This document shows, one piece after another, positions 47,565-58,159 of a stretch of DNA of 64,000 nucleotides. How positions within the stretch are numbered: the stretch's first letter is position 1; each line of letters starts with the position of its first letter. Where the stretch lies: NCBI RefSeq assembly GCF_009870125.1, contig NC_046683.1, positions 4,216,001 to 4,280,000 on the forward strand, written 5' to 3'. The translations under genes were made by a program, and so were the position numbers. The stretch comes from Drosophila pseudoobscura. Its lineage: Eukaryota > Arthropoda > Insecta > Diptera > Drosophilidae. Under the pieces are notes generated by a model. It was not told where the DNA came from, searched no databases, and saw only the letters and a program-made list of their open reading frames with translations.

Positions 47565-50500
47565 CTACTCCTGCCACTCGTTCTCGTCCACACCCTCCAT
47601 ATCGTCTTGCTCCAGCTTTGTGGTGTACTCCATGCGCGCACTCACCGATTTCTGGATCTGCAAGTCGTTTAAAATGTTGAGTTAATGAGTCCCAACAACA
47701 TTTTGTGCGGGTTGTTGTGGGGCTATACCTCTTGCTGTTTGTTAATCTCGTACTCTGACTTTTGGCCAAGTTGAGCGTGCTGCTCCAACGATTTCTTTGT
47801 ATGCTGCACTGGCACTTGTTGTATTGAAGACACTGCAACACAGGGAGCACAGAGAGAAGGGAAGAAAGAGTTAAGAGCAGGGCATAGGGCGAAAAGGACA
47901 AAGGACAAAGGAAGATTCGACTACTCACGTGTCTCCATGCCCTCCGGCTTGAGGCTGATTTTGGGAGCCGCCTTGTCATTGTTGCTGGCAAACCAATCAT
48001 CGGCACTGAGCGTGGCGCTCCAGGTGATGCGCGTGGGTGGAAAGAGGTCGTCTTGGAACAGCTCGCTCTGCAAAAAACACACACACGAGCATGAGTTTGG
48101 ATGTTGGAGGTTGAACACAGGCTGGTCTTGACACCCACCTTGATCCGTGGCACTGTGAAGCTGAGCGGCTCGATGGTCGTGTTGGTCAGCCTGTAGGCCT
48201 TGGAGAATTCCACGCTGGCCACATCGCAGTGGTTCTTGGTGAGGAAGCTGAGGCCCTGGTGCAGCGATGTGCAACGATGATGCGACAGCGGGCAGATGTA
48301 CGGCTCCTCGTCGGTGATCTCATAGCAATAGATGGTCGAGTCGCCCTTGCCCGTGACGAACAGTGTGGAGCTGTCCTCGTCGTAGAAGGGGATCAGTATC
48401 GATGGCGACACATCCAGACTGGCCGTGTTCAGAGGTGCCGTCAATTTTTGGGCATTGTACACGCTGATCTGTCGCTCCGAGACCCTGTAGAATGTATTTA
48501 AATGAAAATAGGCGAATGGAAATGCGAAATGGGAAGGATATATCATACTTATCGAATCCAGTGCAGACAATGTACTGTCCCTCGACGGCCCAGGTGATGC
48601 GAGCCCCTCGGGTGCCCACGGGTCCGTTGCCCTCGCGTATGGGCATCTCCGACTTGCGTGGATTGTAGACGCGTATCTTGCCATCCTTGCAGACGGTGGC
48701 CCCCAGGCGGCCGCATGGGCTCCAGGCAAAGTCGAATATCTGGTCCGAGTGGCCCGTCAGCGCGCATTTCTCGGTCATGGTGCGCAAGTCCCAGAGCTTG
48801 ATGGTCATGTCGTAGCTGGCGGTGAGCAAAACGTCGGCGGCCAGCGGGTGGAAGCGGATGAAGTAGATCTTGTCGAGGTGGGCGGTCAGTTCGCCGGCGG
48901 GCGTGTTTGTTGGCTCGCTGAGGCCGCCCTCGGCTATGTGCCACAGCTTGACGATGCCATCGTCACAGGCGACGGCCAGGCGCTGGGCATCGAACGGATC
49001 CCACTGGAAGTCCATGATGTTGCTGCCATTCACCAGCGAGGGAATGACACCGTCGGGCAGACGGCCTGGGCGACTCAGTTCGAAGATCGCTATCTTACCG
49101 CCGGGCCCCGACAGCGGCACTGCCACACGCTCGTGATTGGCGTGGAAGCCATTGCATTCGCCCGGTATCTGGCGGCTCAAGTTGCGCAAGTTCTCGATGT
49201 GTGTGGACTTGTGGCCGGGCGTGCCCTTCAGGTGCCGGAATTTGGACACCTTGCCGAATACGGTCGAGGTGCGTTTGGTCGAGGCGGCACTGAAGGCAGC
49301 CTCCGTGGCGGATTTCTTGAGGCCAGCGGCATTCGCCGCGCCATTGTTGCCCCGTTGCTGACGATGTTCTTCGAGCAGCTTTCCCTCAGGCACCGAGATC
49401 CGCTTGCTGTCGATGCAGGTGCTCTGTTGCTGCTGCTGCTGGTTGGGCTTCAGCGGCTCCACCTTGGAGTGCTCGCGACGCCTGCAACAGGTACACGATT
49501 GAGAGAATGTTGTACAGGGGGCTTTCTTTCCCCCCTCCACACTTACAATGGCACTGGCGACTGGGCCTTCTCGTCCACCTGACTCTTGGAGCGATTCTCG
49601 TAGAGACGTCGACGCTCAGCAATGCTGCTCCGGGCCGAGGAGAAGCGCCGCAGATCGGCATCGGTGCGGTCCTCCCCCTCCGTTGAATTCTCCGACGACT
49701 CGGAGTTTTGTTCGAAAATCTAGATGCGGTAAACGATACAGAGAATAAAGTGTGATTAATGCTGGCTAGCGCAATCAATCGGACTCGGGTGGTGATCGGT
49801 GATCCCCCCGTTGCAGACCTTATCGGATGATTCATCATCGTCAGCCGAGGACTACAGTGGTTCCAGTAGTTGTTGTTGTTGTTGGTTGTTGATTGTCGGT
49901 TGGAAGTTGTAGTAGACAGAGGAGTTTATTTTGGAGGGGTGGTTAGTAAGTAGTCAGGATGCGTTTCAAAGAAAGTTAGGCACGAGATAAGGCGAATTTT
50001 GTTGTGGCACAGGCATGTAAGAGAGGTCAGAAGAGAGCAGATTACAGATTACAGATTACGGATTATAGATCACAGATTAAGGAACGTTTCACAAACACAT
50101 ATTGTAGTCGCAAAAGGACTAGAGGACTACAGCAGTAAGAGAGAGAGAGTCCGTCTCCTTGGAGAGAGGCTTACCTTGCGCCGCTCCGATGTTGTCAGTG
50201 ACTTTTGCACTCCATTGCCGGCAGATGCCACCGTCTCCCGTTCGTTCTTCTCTGCAATCATACCGGAATGGGGATAGAGGAAGCGGTGTTAAAGAAATCC
50301 TTCATCCCTGTTTATGATTTGGGTCTCCACTCACTTTTGATTTCGATTTCCACAATGAGATCCGGCTTGGCTGACGGCTGTACGTGAGTTGGGGCTGCTG
50401 CTGGCTCTCCGCTGCCCCCGCTCTCCTGGCCAACGTTCGAGATGTTCTCATGGGAGCCGGGCGCCAAGGGTACGGCAAACACTTTGTCAAAGGACACATC

Positions 50501-53112
50501 GCCCGTGGTGCTCGAGAAGGGCTTCGGTCCCAATCGGGGCTGTGCGTGTGGGCAAAAATATAGCGTAAGTCAATGGAAATCTACCGTAAACGTATAAACA
50601 AATTGGTGCCACTCAAAAATCATATTTCTACACTCAATTAAATGTGAAAATAATTGCAAAAAAACGGTGATGAAAATCATAATTTTCTGAGCCACTAAAA
50701 ACAACAAAAAAGTGAGCCTGCAGACAGGTGGGGGTCTGGTCTCCAAACCGATACAAACGATACGATCTACAAACGATATCGAAATCGTAAAAAATCATTC
50801 GATAAGATCCACAAGGACGAAAAAGAAACGATGCAAAAATATCAAAAAACCAACGCTACAAAACCAAAAACGAAGGACAACAACCAAAACGTGGATCTGG
50901 GGATCTGCAACAGTGGATAACAGTGGGGCACCTTGTAGGCAGTCGCTGCCGTTGTACGTGGCCTGGGCCGCGGCGTGGTTGTGGTGCTGCTACTCTCGCC
51001 GGCCGAATCGCTGGCCTCCGGCAGGGAGTTGTTGCGCGATGTGCGCGGCATCGGCTTGGGCGGGGAGTTGCTGCCGCTGGCTGAGTGAGTGTCCAGAGCA
51101 CCCGACGAACTGGCGGAGGCGTCTTCGCTGCTGCCGGCCGAATGTTCGGTGGGCGACTCCTTTTCGTCGTCGTGGCCATCGCCACCCGCAGCGCGTACAT
51201 CCTTCTCGGTATCGATCTTGTACTTGGCCTCAAATTTACGTATCAGCTCGCTGCATTCTCCGTCCGGCTGCGACTGCGCCTGGGAGCAGCTCTTCTTCTG
51301 GCCGGCTCCGTTCTGGTTGCTGTTGTCGTTGCCGTTCTTCTCCTCGAAATTGTTGCCCTTGCTCAGCATCACAAAGTGATCGTTGTCGTTTCGCTTGGCC
51401 GACTGGTTAGGGGGTTGTGTCTGTGTCTGTGTCTGTATCTGTGTCTGGCTCTTCTGGCCGGTGGCCTTGCCCTTGCCTTGGCCATTGGCCCGCTGGTTCT
51501 CCAGATTCTTCACAAAATCGCTTAAATTTCCCCGATGGATCTGCATTGGTGGCCGGGAAAACGGGGATTAGAGATCAAAGATCGCATAGAACCTATAGAC
51601 AGCCCAGACCCTGCTCTTAATCTATATAGAATACTCCTATTCCTGAATTTGGACCCGTCCTTCTCTGCCCCGCACTTACGATTATCGGCTCGTCGCCAAG
51701 CTCCCGCTTTGCCGGGTCCAGATTCATCTTGGGCACCGCCTGATTGCTCCCATTCAGCCACTCGCTGGCAATCAGCTCCGTTTTGTAGCCTGTGGTCTCC
51801 GGATAGAGATCGGCATGGAAATCGCGATAGGTCTAGAGGAGAGGGAAACCCAGAATTATAGCCGCATCTCTCTCCCCCTCTCTCTCTCTCTCTTACCTTT
51901 CTGGGCACTTGGTACATGATGGGTATGACCATATTGGATGTCAGTTGGAGTACGCGATTCACCTCCGCCTCCATCACCCTCAATGCCCGCTTGGGGACCA
52001 GGCAAGCGCCCTTCGTCTGTTCGCCGGTGTGCCGCAGTCCCTCGATCAGATAGGGATCCTTGTCTGTGATCTCCAGATAGTTAATGGTCGTGTCCCCCTT
52101 ACCGGCAAGGAAGAGCATGTTCGTGTCGGGGTCAAACAGTGGCATCAGTATGCCCGTCGAGCAGTCCAGCTCGAGGGTCTTTTCGGGTGTGCCAAAGTTA
52201 CGGATGTCCCGGATGATAACCTGCCGCAGGCGGGCCGCATCGAAGCCGGTGGTAAGGATGCGCGGCTGCCCTCCCAGCCAGACAACTCGCGAATCCTTGA
52301 TGCTCTGATGCGATTCAGCCACCATTTGGAGGGGTGAGCCGGAGGCGCGTGGATCGAAAATTCGCACACACTTGTCCTTGCAACTGGTGGCCAGGACAGT
52401 GCCGTCCTCGCGCCAACTGGCCGACTGTATCACCTCGGGATGCTCATTGTTGGCTGTGTGAGTGGAAAAGGTGAACCCAATTAGACGGCGCTCGCCCAGC
52501 ATTGGGTTTGACATAGGCACTCACAGAAGATCTCCTTTTGGCTCCTCAGATCGAACAAGGCCACGCAACCGGCCGCTGTCGAGTACATCATTCCATCGGC
52601 CGTCGGATGGAAGCCCACCGTCTCCACACGCCGCTGTTTGTGTGAGAAGACGGCCTCCGGATCGGAGAGCGACTGCTCCAGGCCCTTTTCTGGTATATGC
52701 CAGATTTTCACCTGCAAAACCAAAAAGAAGAGCTCCATTGCATTAAGATGGAGTGGCGGGCGGGGGGCGAAGGAGAATGGGTAATGGATAATGTAATCCG
52801 TACCAGGCAATCCTGCGATGCGGTGGCCAACAGGCCGTCATGGAATGGCGAAAACTTCAGGTCTGTCACTGTGTCCGTGTGCCCATGCAGCAGCGGCATT
52901 GTCTTGCTCTTGCGCCCGCAATCGTCCAGCGGCAGGACGGCCACACTCGATCCGGTGTGCTCCCAATTGAAGGCCATGAAGGCGGCCGATGCGGCGATAT
53001 TGTTGCCATACGTCTGATAGCTGCCCACACAGATCTCGCGGACGCATGCCTCCGCTTTGGGGACAATGGGCGCGGCATTTTTATATTTGGAAGCCTTGAA
53101 GCGCCAGGCCAT
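47565..53112 (-). CDS. pod1: Pod1, tandem coronin (coronin-7 class) cytoskeletal cross-linker
   Basis: Actin- and microtubule-associated protein with two coronin beta-propellers; it acts in axon guidance and polarity. Fourteen coding exons join in frame: 53112-52804, 52711-52525, 52453-51897, 51832-51680, 51540-50932, 50539-50335, 50251-50175, 49851-49819, 49719-49547, 49481-48549, 48484-48139, 48067-47929, 47832-47729 and 47657-47565, about 1305 residues. Unit 1 starts MAWRFKASKYKNAAP, the coronin signature, and holds WD repeats and the coronin extension TYRDFHADLYPET. A roughly 380-residue Ser/Asp/Gln-rich linker follows, then unit 2 beginning near FGKVSKFRHLKGT with WD repeats ending in KLWHI, IKLWDL and RVYNP. 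The C-terminus is acidic with a Trp (DENEWQE), resembling the acidic Arp2/3-binding tail of coronin-7 proteins. Exon 8 is only 33 bases. The length exceeds what I recall for D. melanogaster (about 1,070), so some linker exons may be alternative. Confidence 0.92.
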
Positions 53113-55559
53113 GCTGTTGTGAGTGACTGAGGATGTGGCTGTTGCTCGAATGGAAAGCAATCCGATGTGCCTAAAGGAGAGTTTATTGCGCTGGATCGCT
53201 GGATTGCTGGATCGCTGGATCGCTAGATCGCTAGAGTGGGGGTGGGTTCAGGTCTGCTGATCTGTTCGGCTCCCGTCTCTCGCTGGCTCTGTGCGTGTCT
53301 GGAAAAGTGCAGGCATATTCATACTATAAAAGAGTTTTTTTGTTTTTTTTTTTTTTTTTTTTTATAAAAGAGGCACAACCACACATCTGTTTGTGGGCAC
53401 TCGCATAATATAATATATATGTACATATATTTATAGTATGTAGTTCCTGGTATTGAAGCAAAGGCCTGTTGTCGCCGACGCCGCCGCCGCTCTGCCGTGA
53501 GTCACTCGATAAGGCCAGAAACAGAAACAGAGACAGAAAAAGAAACTGCCAGCTTTTTGATAAGGCGATTCCCGGCACGGCACGGCACTTGCACTGCCAT
53601 CAAACACAACACACAAACACACACACACACTGGAATACATTGGAATGGAATTGGAACGGTGTCCGTTGCAAATTCTTCCCCCACACCCACTCCCCCCCCC
53701 CCCCTGATACTGCTGCTGCTGCCGATTGAAAAGAGAAAGCAAGCTAAAGTCGACTGTGATTGCAGCAAGTGCGAGGAGCAGAAGAATGGCTTCAATGCCA
53801 GCGAATATATCACTCCATCCATCCAACAATATCCAAAGATGTTCCACAAAAAGCCGGATAAGCAACACCAAACACACACACACACGCACAAACACATGTA
53901 CGTTTTGCTGTATGCAATATTTGTTTGTATAACAGGAAATGTGAGGGGGAAATCGACACTTGTATACCCTACCCCCTTAAAGTGCATTGGATATACAAAT
54001 ACATATACATACATACATATGTATGTCGTATGAACAGGAGCCACACCTACATATGAGTCCATATATGGCATGCATATATCACCGATCTACGGTTGCCATG
54101 GAAATTTCCTCGACAGGCAGGCAGCAATCTACGCACAGTTGATGGACCCTTGACAACAGGGGGTTGGAGAATTGGAGAGTTTGTCACACTTGCTCACACA
54201 CGCACACACACACACACGCGGGAAGAGGAGAGCAGAGCAAACCACTTTTTCTCCTCTTCTTCCAACAGCAGAAGCAGCAGCGACGCAGCGTCAGTGGATG
54301 GATAATTTCCCAAGTGCAGCCAGTCATCCAGGGGGGTTGGGAGGTGACCAACACACAGAGAGAACGAGAAAGAGAGGAGACTAACAAACAGAAGGCAAAC
54401 GACGCGTGCGCCAATTCAACTGGTCCGTTAGAAAGCGGCAAAACAAATGACCACCAGGCTAGCCAGGCAGCCTCAGCCGCAGCCGCAGAAGCAGGAGAGG
54501 CGATTGGAAGCACCAGCAGCAACAGCCAAGTGAATCAGGTATTGGGTTTGCTACCAGGTAATGGGGTCAAGTGATTTAGAAAAACGAAAGAAAAATGAAA
54601 TGCGCCAACAAGCGGGTTGCAGATATACCGAGACCGAGACGACAAGTGCAATCAGGAGGAGACCTTGCTGCTGCTGCTGCCATCTCTACTCTCCACCATC
54701 ACCGTTCAATATTAACGGGATCCGGTCTTTCCGGCGTGGGAGAGCATGCATAAGAGAAGAGAGCATAAAAAGGGAGAGAGGGAGCGGCATCTTGTGTGCG
54801 CTATGCTATGCTGTGTGCATCGTGTGCAAAGGGTGCAAGGAATATGGAATATGGGTGTCTCCCCCCACTCTCTCGCGACACTGTCTTTCTCTCTTTCTCG
54901 CTGTGGGTGTGTGCTGCTGCTGCTGCTGCTTGGCTGGGGGTGGCTGCCGGGCTGGGCAGGGGCTGGGCTAATGGGCATAAACCGGCAAGCGAGAGCTTTT
55001 TTGCTACTGTTTTATTGTTCTTTTTTGCTCTGCTCTTCTCAAACGCACACCCTCTCTCTACTGGTGGTTGGTTTTTGTTGTTCTTGCATCTTGCATTTAT
55101 TGACATTTTCCGTAACAGGCTTTTGAAATAATGCAACTTTCTAGTTGCTGCAACTTGCGTGCAATTAATTATCGGCACACACACACACACACGCACATAT
55201 GAACGCGAAAAACGGATGTAAAGGAGGCCTTTGTTTTTTCCTTTGCGGCGGCACACACCCTGGCGCCGGCAGCGGCAATGACAATGACTAAAACTACAAA
55301 AAACAACAAGAACTGCGCGAAGCCGACGCCGTTTTTTTTGATGAGCAAACAAAGGAGCAGTTTTGCACACACACACAAACGCACATAAACCACACACACC
55401 GATGGTGCAAACACACACCAGAAGTATATTTAAAAAAAAATAACAGGATCTGTAACAGATTTATTACCAAAATCTTTTCTATAATCACACCGCGATATTG
55501 TGGCGGGGCCCTTTTCTATTATCTATTATTTCTATTATCGGCTTTTTTTAAGGTGCATC
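53113..55559. other. Region upstream of pod1, no gene recognised
   Basis: Probably pod1 5' UTR, first intron and promoter. Contains a T homopolymer (53335-53363), a C run near 53688-53705, and CA and GT tracts. A plus-strand stretch at about 54350-54540 resembles a 5' UTR exon ending in CAG|GTATTG, but has no clear coding frame. Confidence 0.5.
53335..53363 (+). repeat. T homopolymer
   Basis: A T run with a single G interruption, upstream of pod1. On the minus strand it is a poly(A) tract, but no retroposed gene ends here. Confidence 0.9.
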
Positions 55560-55850
55560 GCGAGCAGTGTGACGCGGACTTACCGATAAAATATACCGTC
55601 CGAACCTCAGAAATATATCGACATTGCGTCACAAATTTCAAAATATACCGTAAATATACTGACGAGCTCAAATTATATTATACATATTCCTCAATTTTGA
55701 TATTCCGTGGAATATTACTAGCTAGCTAGGACCATCAGCTCTGAACTCATAATTGTATCCCATTGATAAATTACTTTCTAAAAGACTGGTTAATATATTA
55801 TGTCTAATCTTTATTGGTTTGTTTATAAAATACGGTTTCAACAAAAACGG
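55560..55850 (+). repeat. Left inverted arm (repeat copy C) with Motif 1 and Motif 6 elements
   Basis: Inverted match to 57120-57415. Corresponding blocks include GCAGTGTG.C.GCG, AAAATATACCGTCCGA, CTCAGAAA, GATATTCCGTGGAATATTAC and TAGCTAG, so homology spans more than 200 bases with indels. On the minus strand it reads several GGTATATTTT units (fly core-promoter Motif 6) followed by GTCACACTG (one base from Motif 1), facing pod1. Confidence 0.8.
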
Positions 55851-56028
55851 TCATCAATATGCTCACTAAATTAATGTCCTTACTTGGTAACTACACGACT
55901 ACTACACACTAACTACATGTATATGTAGTTATCAAAAGCGACACCTGTGTAAGCTCCATTGAGGCGCCAGTTTGAAAAACCTCCGTTATCCACGCTCTAA
56001 GATTATCTTTGAAAAAATTGGGATTTTG

Positions 56029-56570
56029 ATGGCAAACGATCAGGAATTCGATACTGACCACGAACTTTTATCCGATGGGACCTGGGACATGGCTCTAAAT
56101 ATATTGCTACAGGATGACTACATTCGTGCATTCGAGAAGAGGGTGAGTCCATAACGCTCTCAAAAAATACTAGAAGATACTTTACCAAAAATTGCAAGGT
56201 GTTTGAGCTAGGCTGTGCTTGGTGCGCACTACTTATATTCAGTCGAAGGTACGATAGCCGAACTTGAATTGGGTAAGGTTATCTTTGAACCGGTCGACAA
56301 CAATGAGTCCCATTTCATACTTTTATATTATGTACCTTAATTACTGTACAGAACAGAATCTGTGTGGAACACATTCAGAATGTTATTCGGCAAAAATTGG
56401 ACCTTCAGGACCTATCATTCAGGCTGAGCCACTTTAAAAGCCGCAAACTAGAGAAATTCGGGCAGTTGCTCAGAGTATGCCGCAATTATTGGGGAATATT
56501 AACACGGCCTGTCGCGGCCGTTTCCTACCAAGTTGGTCAGTTTGCTAAGTTAGTTTTAATATGTATTTGA
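56029..56570 (+). CDS. Unrecognised small two-exon protein
   Basis: I do not recognise this protein. Exon 56029-56142 and exon 56352-56570 join in phase 0 with a consensus donor (AGG|GTGAGT) and acceptor (ctgtacag|AAC), giving about 110 residues. The frame is also open upstream to 55972, so an earlier non-ATG or spliced start is possible. The N-terminal part is acidic (MANDQEFDTDHELLSD). The C-terminal part is basic and looks helical, with leucines and aromatics (LQDLSFRLSHFKSRKLEKFG). The intron of 209 bases contains stops. It lies between inverted repeat arms at 55560-55850 and 57120-57415, so it may be a lineage-specific gene, a captured gene, or part of a mobile element. Composition is not low-complexity, unlike the shadow frames elsewhere, and this is the main argument that it is real. 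Confidence 0.5.
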
Positions 56571-56799
56571 TATACACCACTTCTCCATATCCATATCCAT
56601 ATAAATTTAGTTTTTTATGTATTGGGTTTAAATATACCGCCACAAACATATTTACGAACCGGTTAAAACGGGAGCGACGCGATTTTTGCTTTGGACCAAT
56701 GAAAATCGTTAAACATTTCTGCAAAACATAATGCTGCAGCTACAAGTTTTCATTGGCCATTCTTAGTCTTATTTATGTTGCGGGCAACACGAGTTTTCA

Positions 56800-57415
56800 T
56801 ACCCTAGGAAATAGATATTATGGAATTGCGTAAATGTTTGTCATCCAAGCTCTAATTAATGCAGAAACTAGTCAGTATCTGTTTTATAACTATCACAACG
56901 ATATTTTGAAGCTTATTTTTTTTTATGAGACAAATAATATGTATCGGGAGGCATGCATATGTCTAAAACATATCAATGTGTGAAAAGATCTTTAGTTATA
57001 ACGTTTTATGTTCATTTCTTTATATTAAATTAGCGAAATAGGGTATACAAAGACATATCCTACGGCTTACACGCAATATGTCTTCAAACACCAGCAACAT
57101 TGCGACTGTTTTTATATTGAACTATTCTGTTTAAACCTTGTTTTAGTCAAAATACAATAAAAGCAAGTAATTAGAATAAACCAGTTATGTAGAAAATTGA
57201 TTTATCAATCGTATAAAACTATGTGGGCATGGCAAGATGTTCTATCTAGCTAGTAATATTCCACGGAATATCAAAATCGAGGAACATGTGCAATAGAACA
57301 TGAATTCGTCTGTATATTTTCGGTATATTTTTAAAATGAGACGGCATATTTTGGTATGTTTCTGATGGTCGGACGGTATATTTTAATGATAACTTCGCGG
57401 CCACACTGCTTGCAA
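56800..57415 (+). repeat. Right arm (repeat copy D), longest copy of the dispersed family
   Basis: 56805-57280 matches copy A at the left edge in direct orientation; 57120-57415 matches copy C in inverted orientation and copy B inverted. The right end carries CGGTATATTTT units (57321-57331, 57374-57384) and GGCCACACTGC (57399-57409), resembling Motif 6 and Motif 1 of fly core promoters, facing right. Confidence 0.8.
57308..57409 (+). promoter_or_regulatory. Candidate Motif 6 / Motif 1 core promoter facing right
   Basis: Three to four [13 protein letters not shown] units (consensus KTYRGTATWTTT) are followed 15 bases later by GGCCACACTG, one base from Motif 1 (YGGTCACACTR). In flies these motifs co-occur in constitutive promoters near the start site. 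The candidate first exon ending at 57974 lies downstream in the same direction. Confidence 0.45.
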
Positions 57416-57952
57416 CTCTACAGAGGAGCTCCTCAGCGCTGTATTGTTATTTTTTTTGTATATTTTTTTGATTAAATCAAATTGAATTAACTTGATTGCA
57501 ATGTTAACGTTGTGCGCGAGAAACAACGAGGAGGCATCTGTGCGGCCCCTCGCACTCTGATAACGTTGATTATATACGCAGATATAGATAGGATCGTAAA
57601 CAGAAGAGCGTCGCGGCTACGGTACAGCGAGAGAGTGAGAGCGAGCAAGCGTATGCCAGTGCGTGTGTGCCTGTGTGTGTGTGCCTCCATGTGAATGTGT
57701 ATGTGTGGGTACAAATTTCGTGTGCGGCGGTTGCAGAGAAGCAGAAGAAGAAGGGACACGGCAACGGTAAGGCTCATCCAGCCTCCGTCTCCGCCGTAGC
57801 ATAAAAAGTGCAACTACATCTCCGGCTAAAGCTGCAGCCACAATCCCCAGCTCCAGTGGAGGAGGAACTGGCTCGGGCACGGGCCCCTGGCCCTGGCCAA
57901 ACCTAATCAATGCAAAAGGAAGAACAACACCAAAAACACCAAATCGGATAAA

Positions 57953-57974
57953 ATGAATTTACTGCAGAAAATTG
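57953..57974 (+). CDS. Candidate first coding exon (partial gene continuing right)
   Basis: A 22-base exon that starts at ATG in an A-rich leader (aaATGAAT), encodes MNLLQKI and ends in phase 1 at a near-perfect donor, ATTG|GTAAGT. About 500 bases of leader-like sequence and a Motif 6/Motif 1 promoter precede it. The rest of the gene is not in the window. Its phase equals that of the candidate exon at 60436, so both may be alternative first exons of one gene. I cannot name the gene. Confidence 0.4.
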
Positions 57975-58128
57975 GTAAGTAAAATTGTCTTTCTAACGGC
58001 CCCGCCTCCGCATAAGGCGCCCTTTCCCGTCCCCGACCATACCACAACACGCCACCCTTCAGCCCTTGCCGGACAATGATAGAAACAATTGTTATACCCT
58101 TAAATGAAATCAAGAATACAATTGAATG

Positions 58129-58157
<29 letters not shown>
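58129..58157 (+). repeat. GT dinucleotide microsatellite
   Basis: About 14 uninterrupted GT units just downstream of the candidate exon at 57953. Confidence 0.95.

Positions 58158-58159
<2 letters not shown>

Noticed and set aside
47494..48729. 411-residue minus-strand frame over pod1
   Set aside because: Crosses four pod1 introns in one frame; only parts overlap real exons, and the spliced model continues coronin homology.
48749..49582. 277-residue plus-strand frame
   Set aside because: Antisense shadow of the second pod1 propeller.
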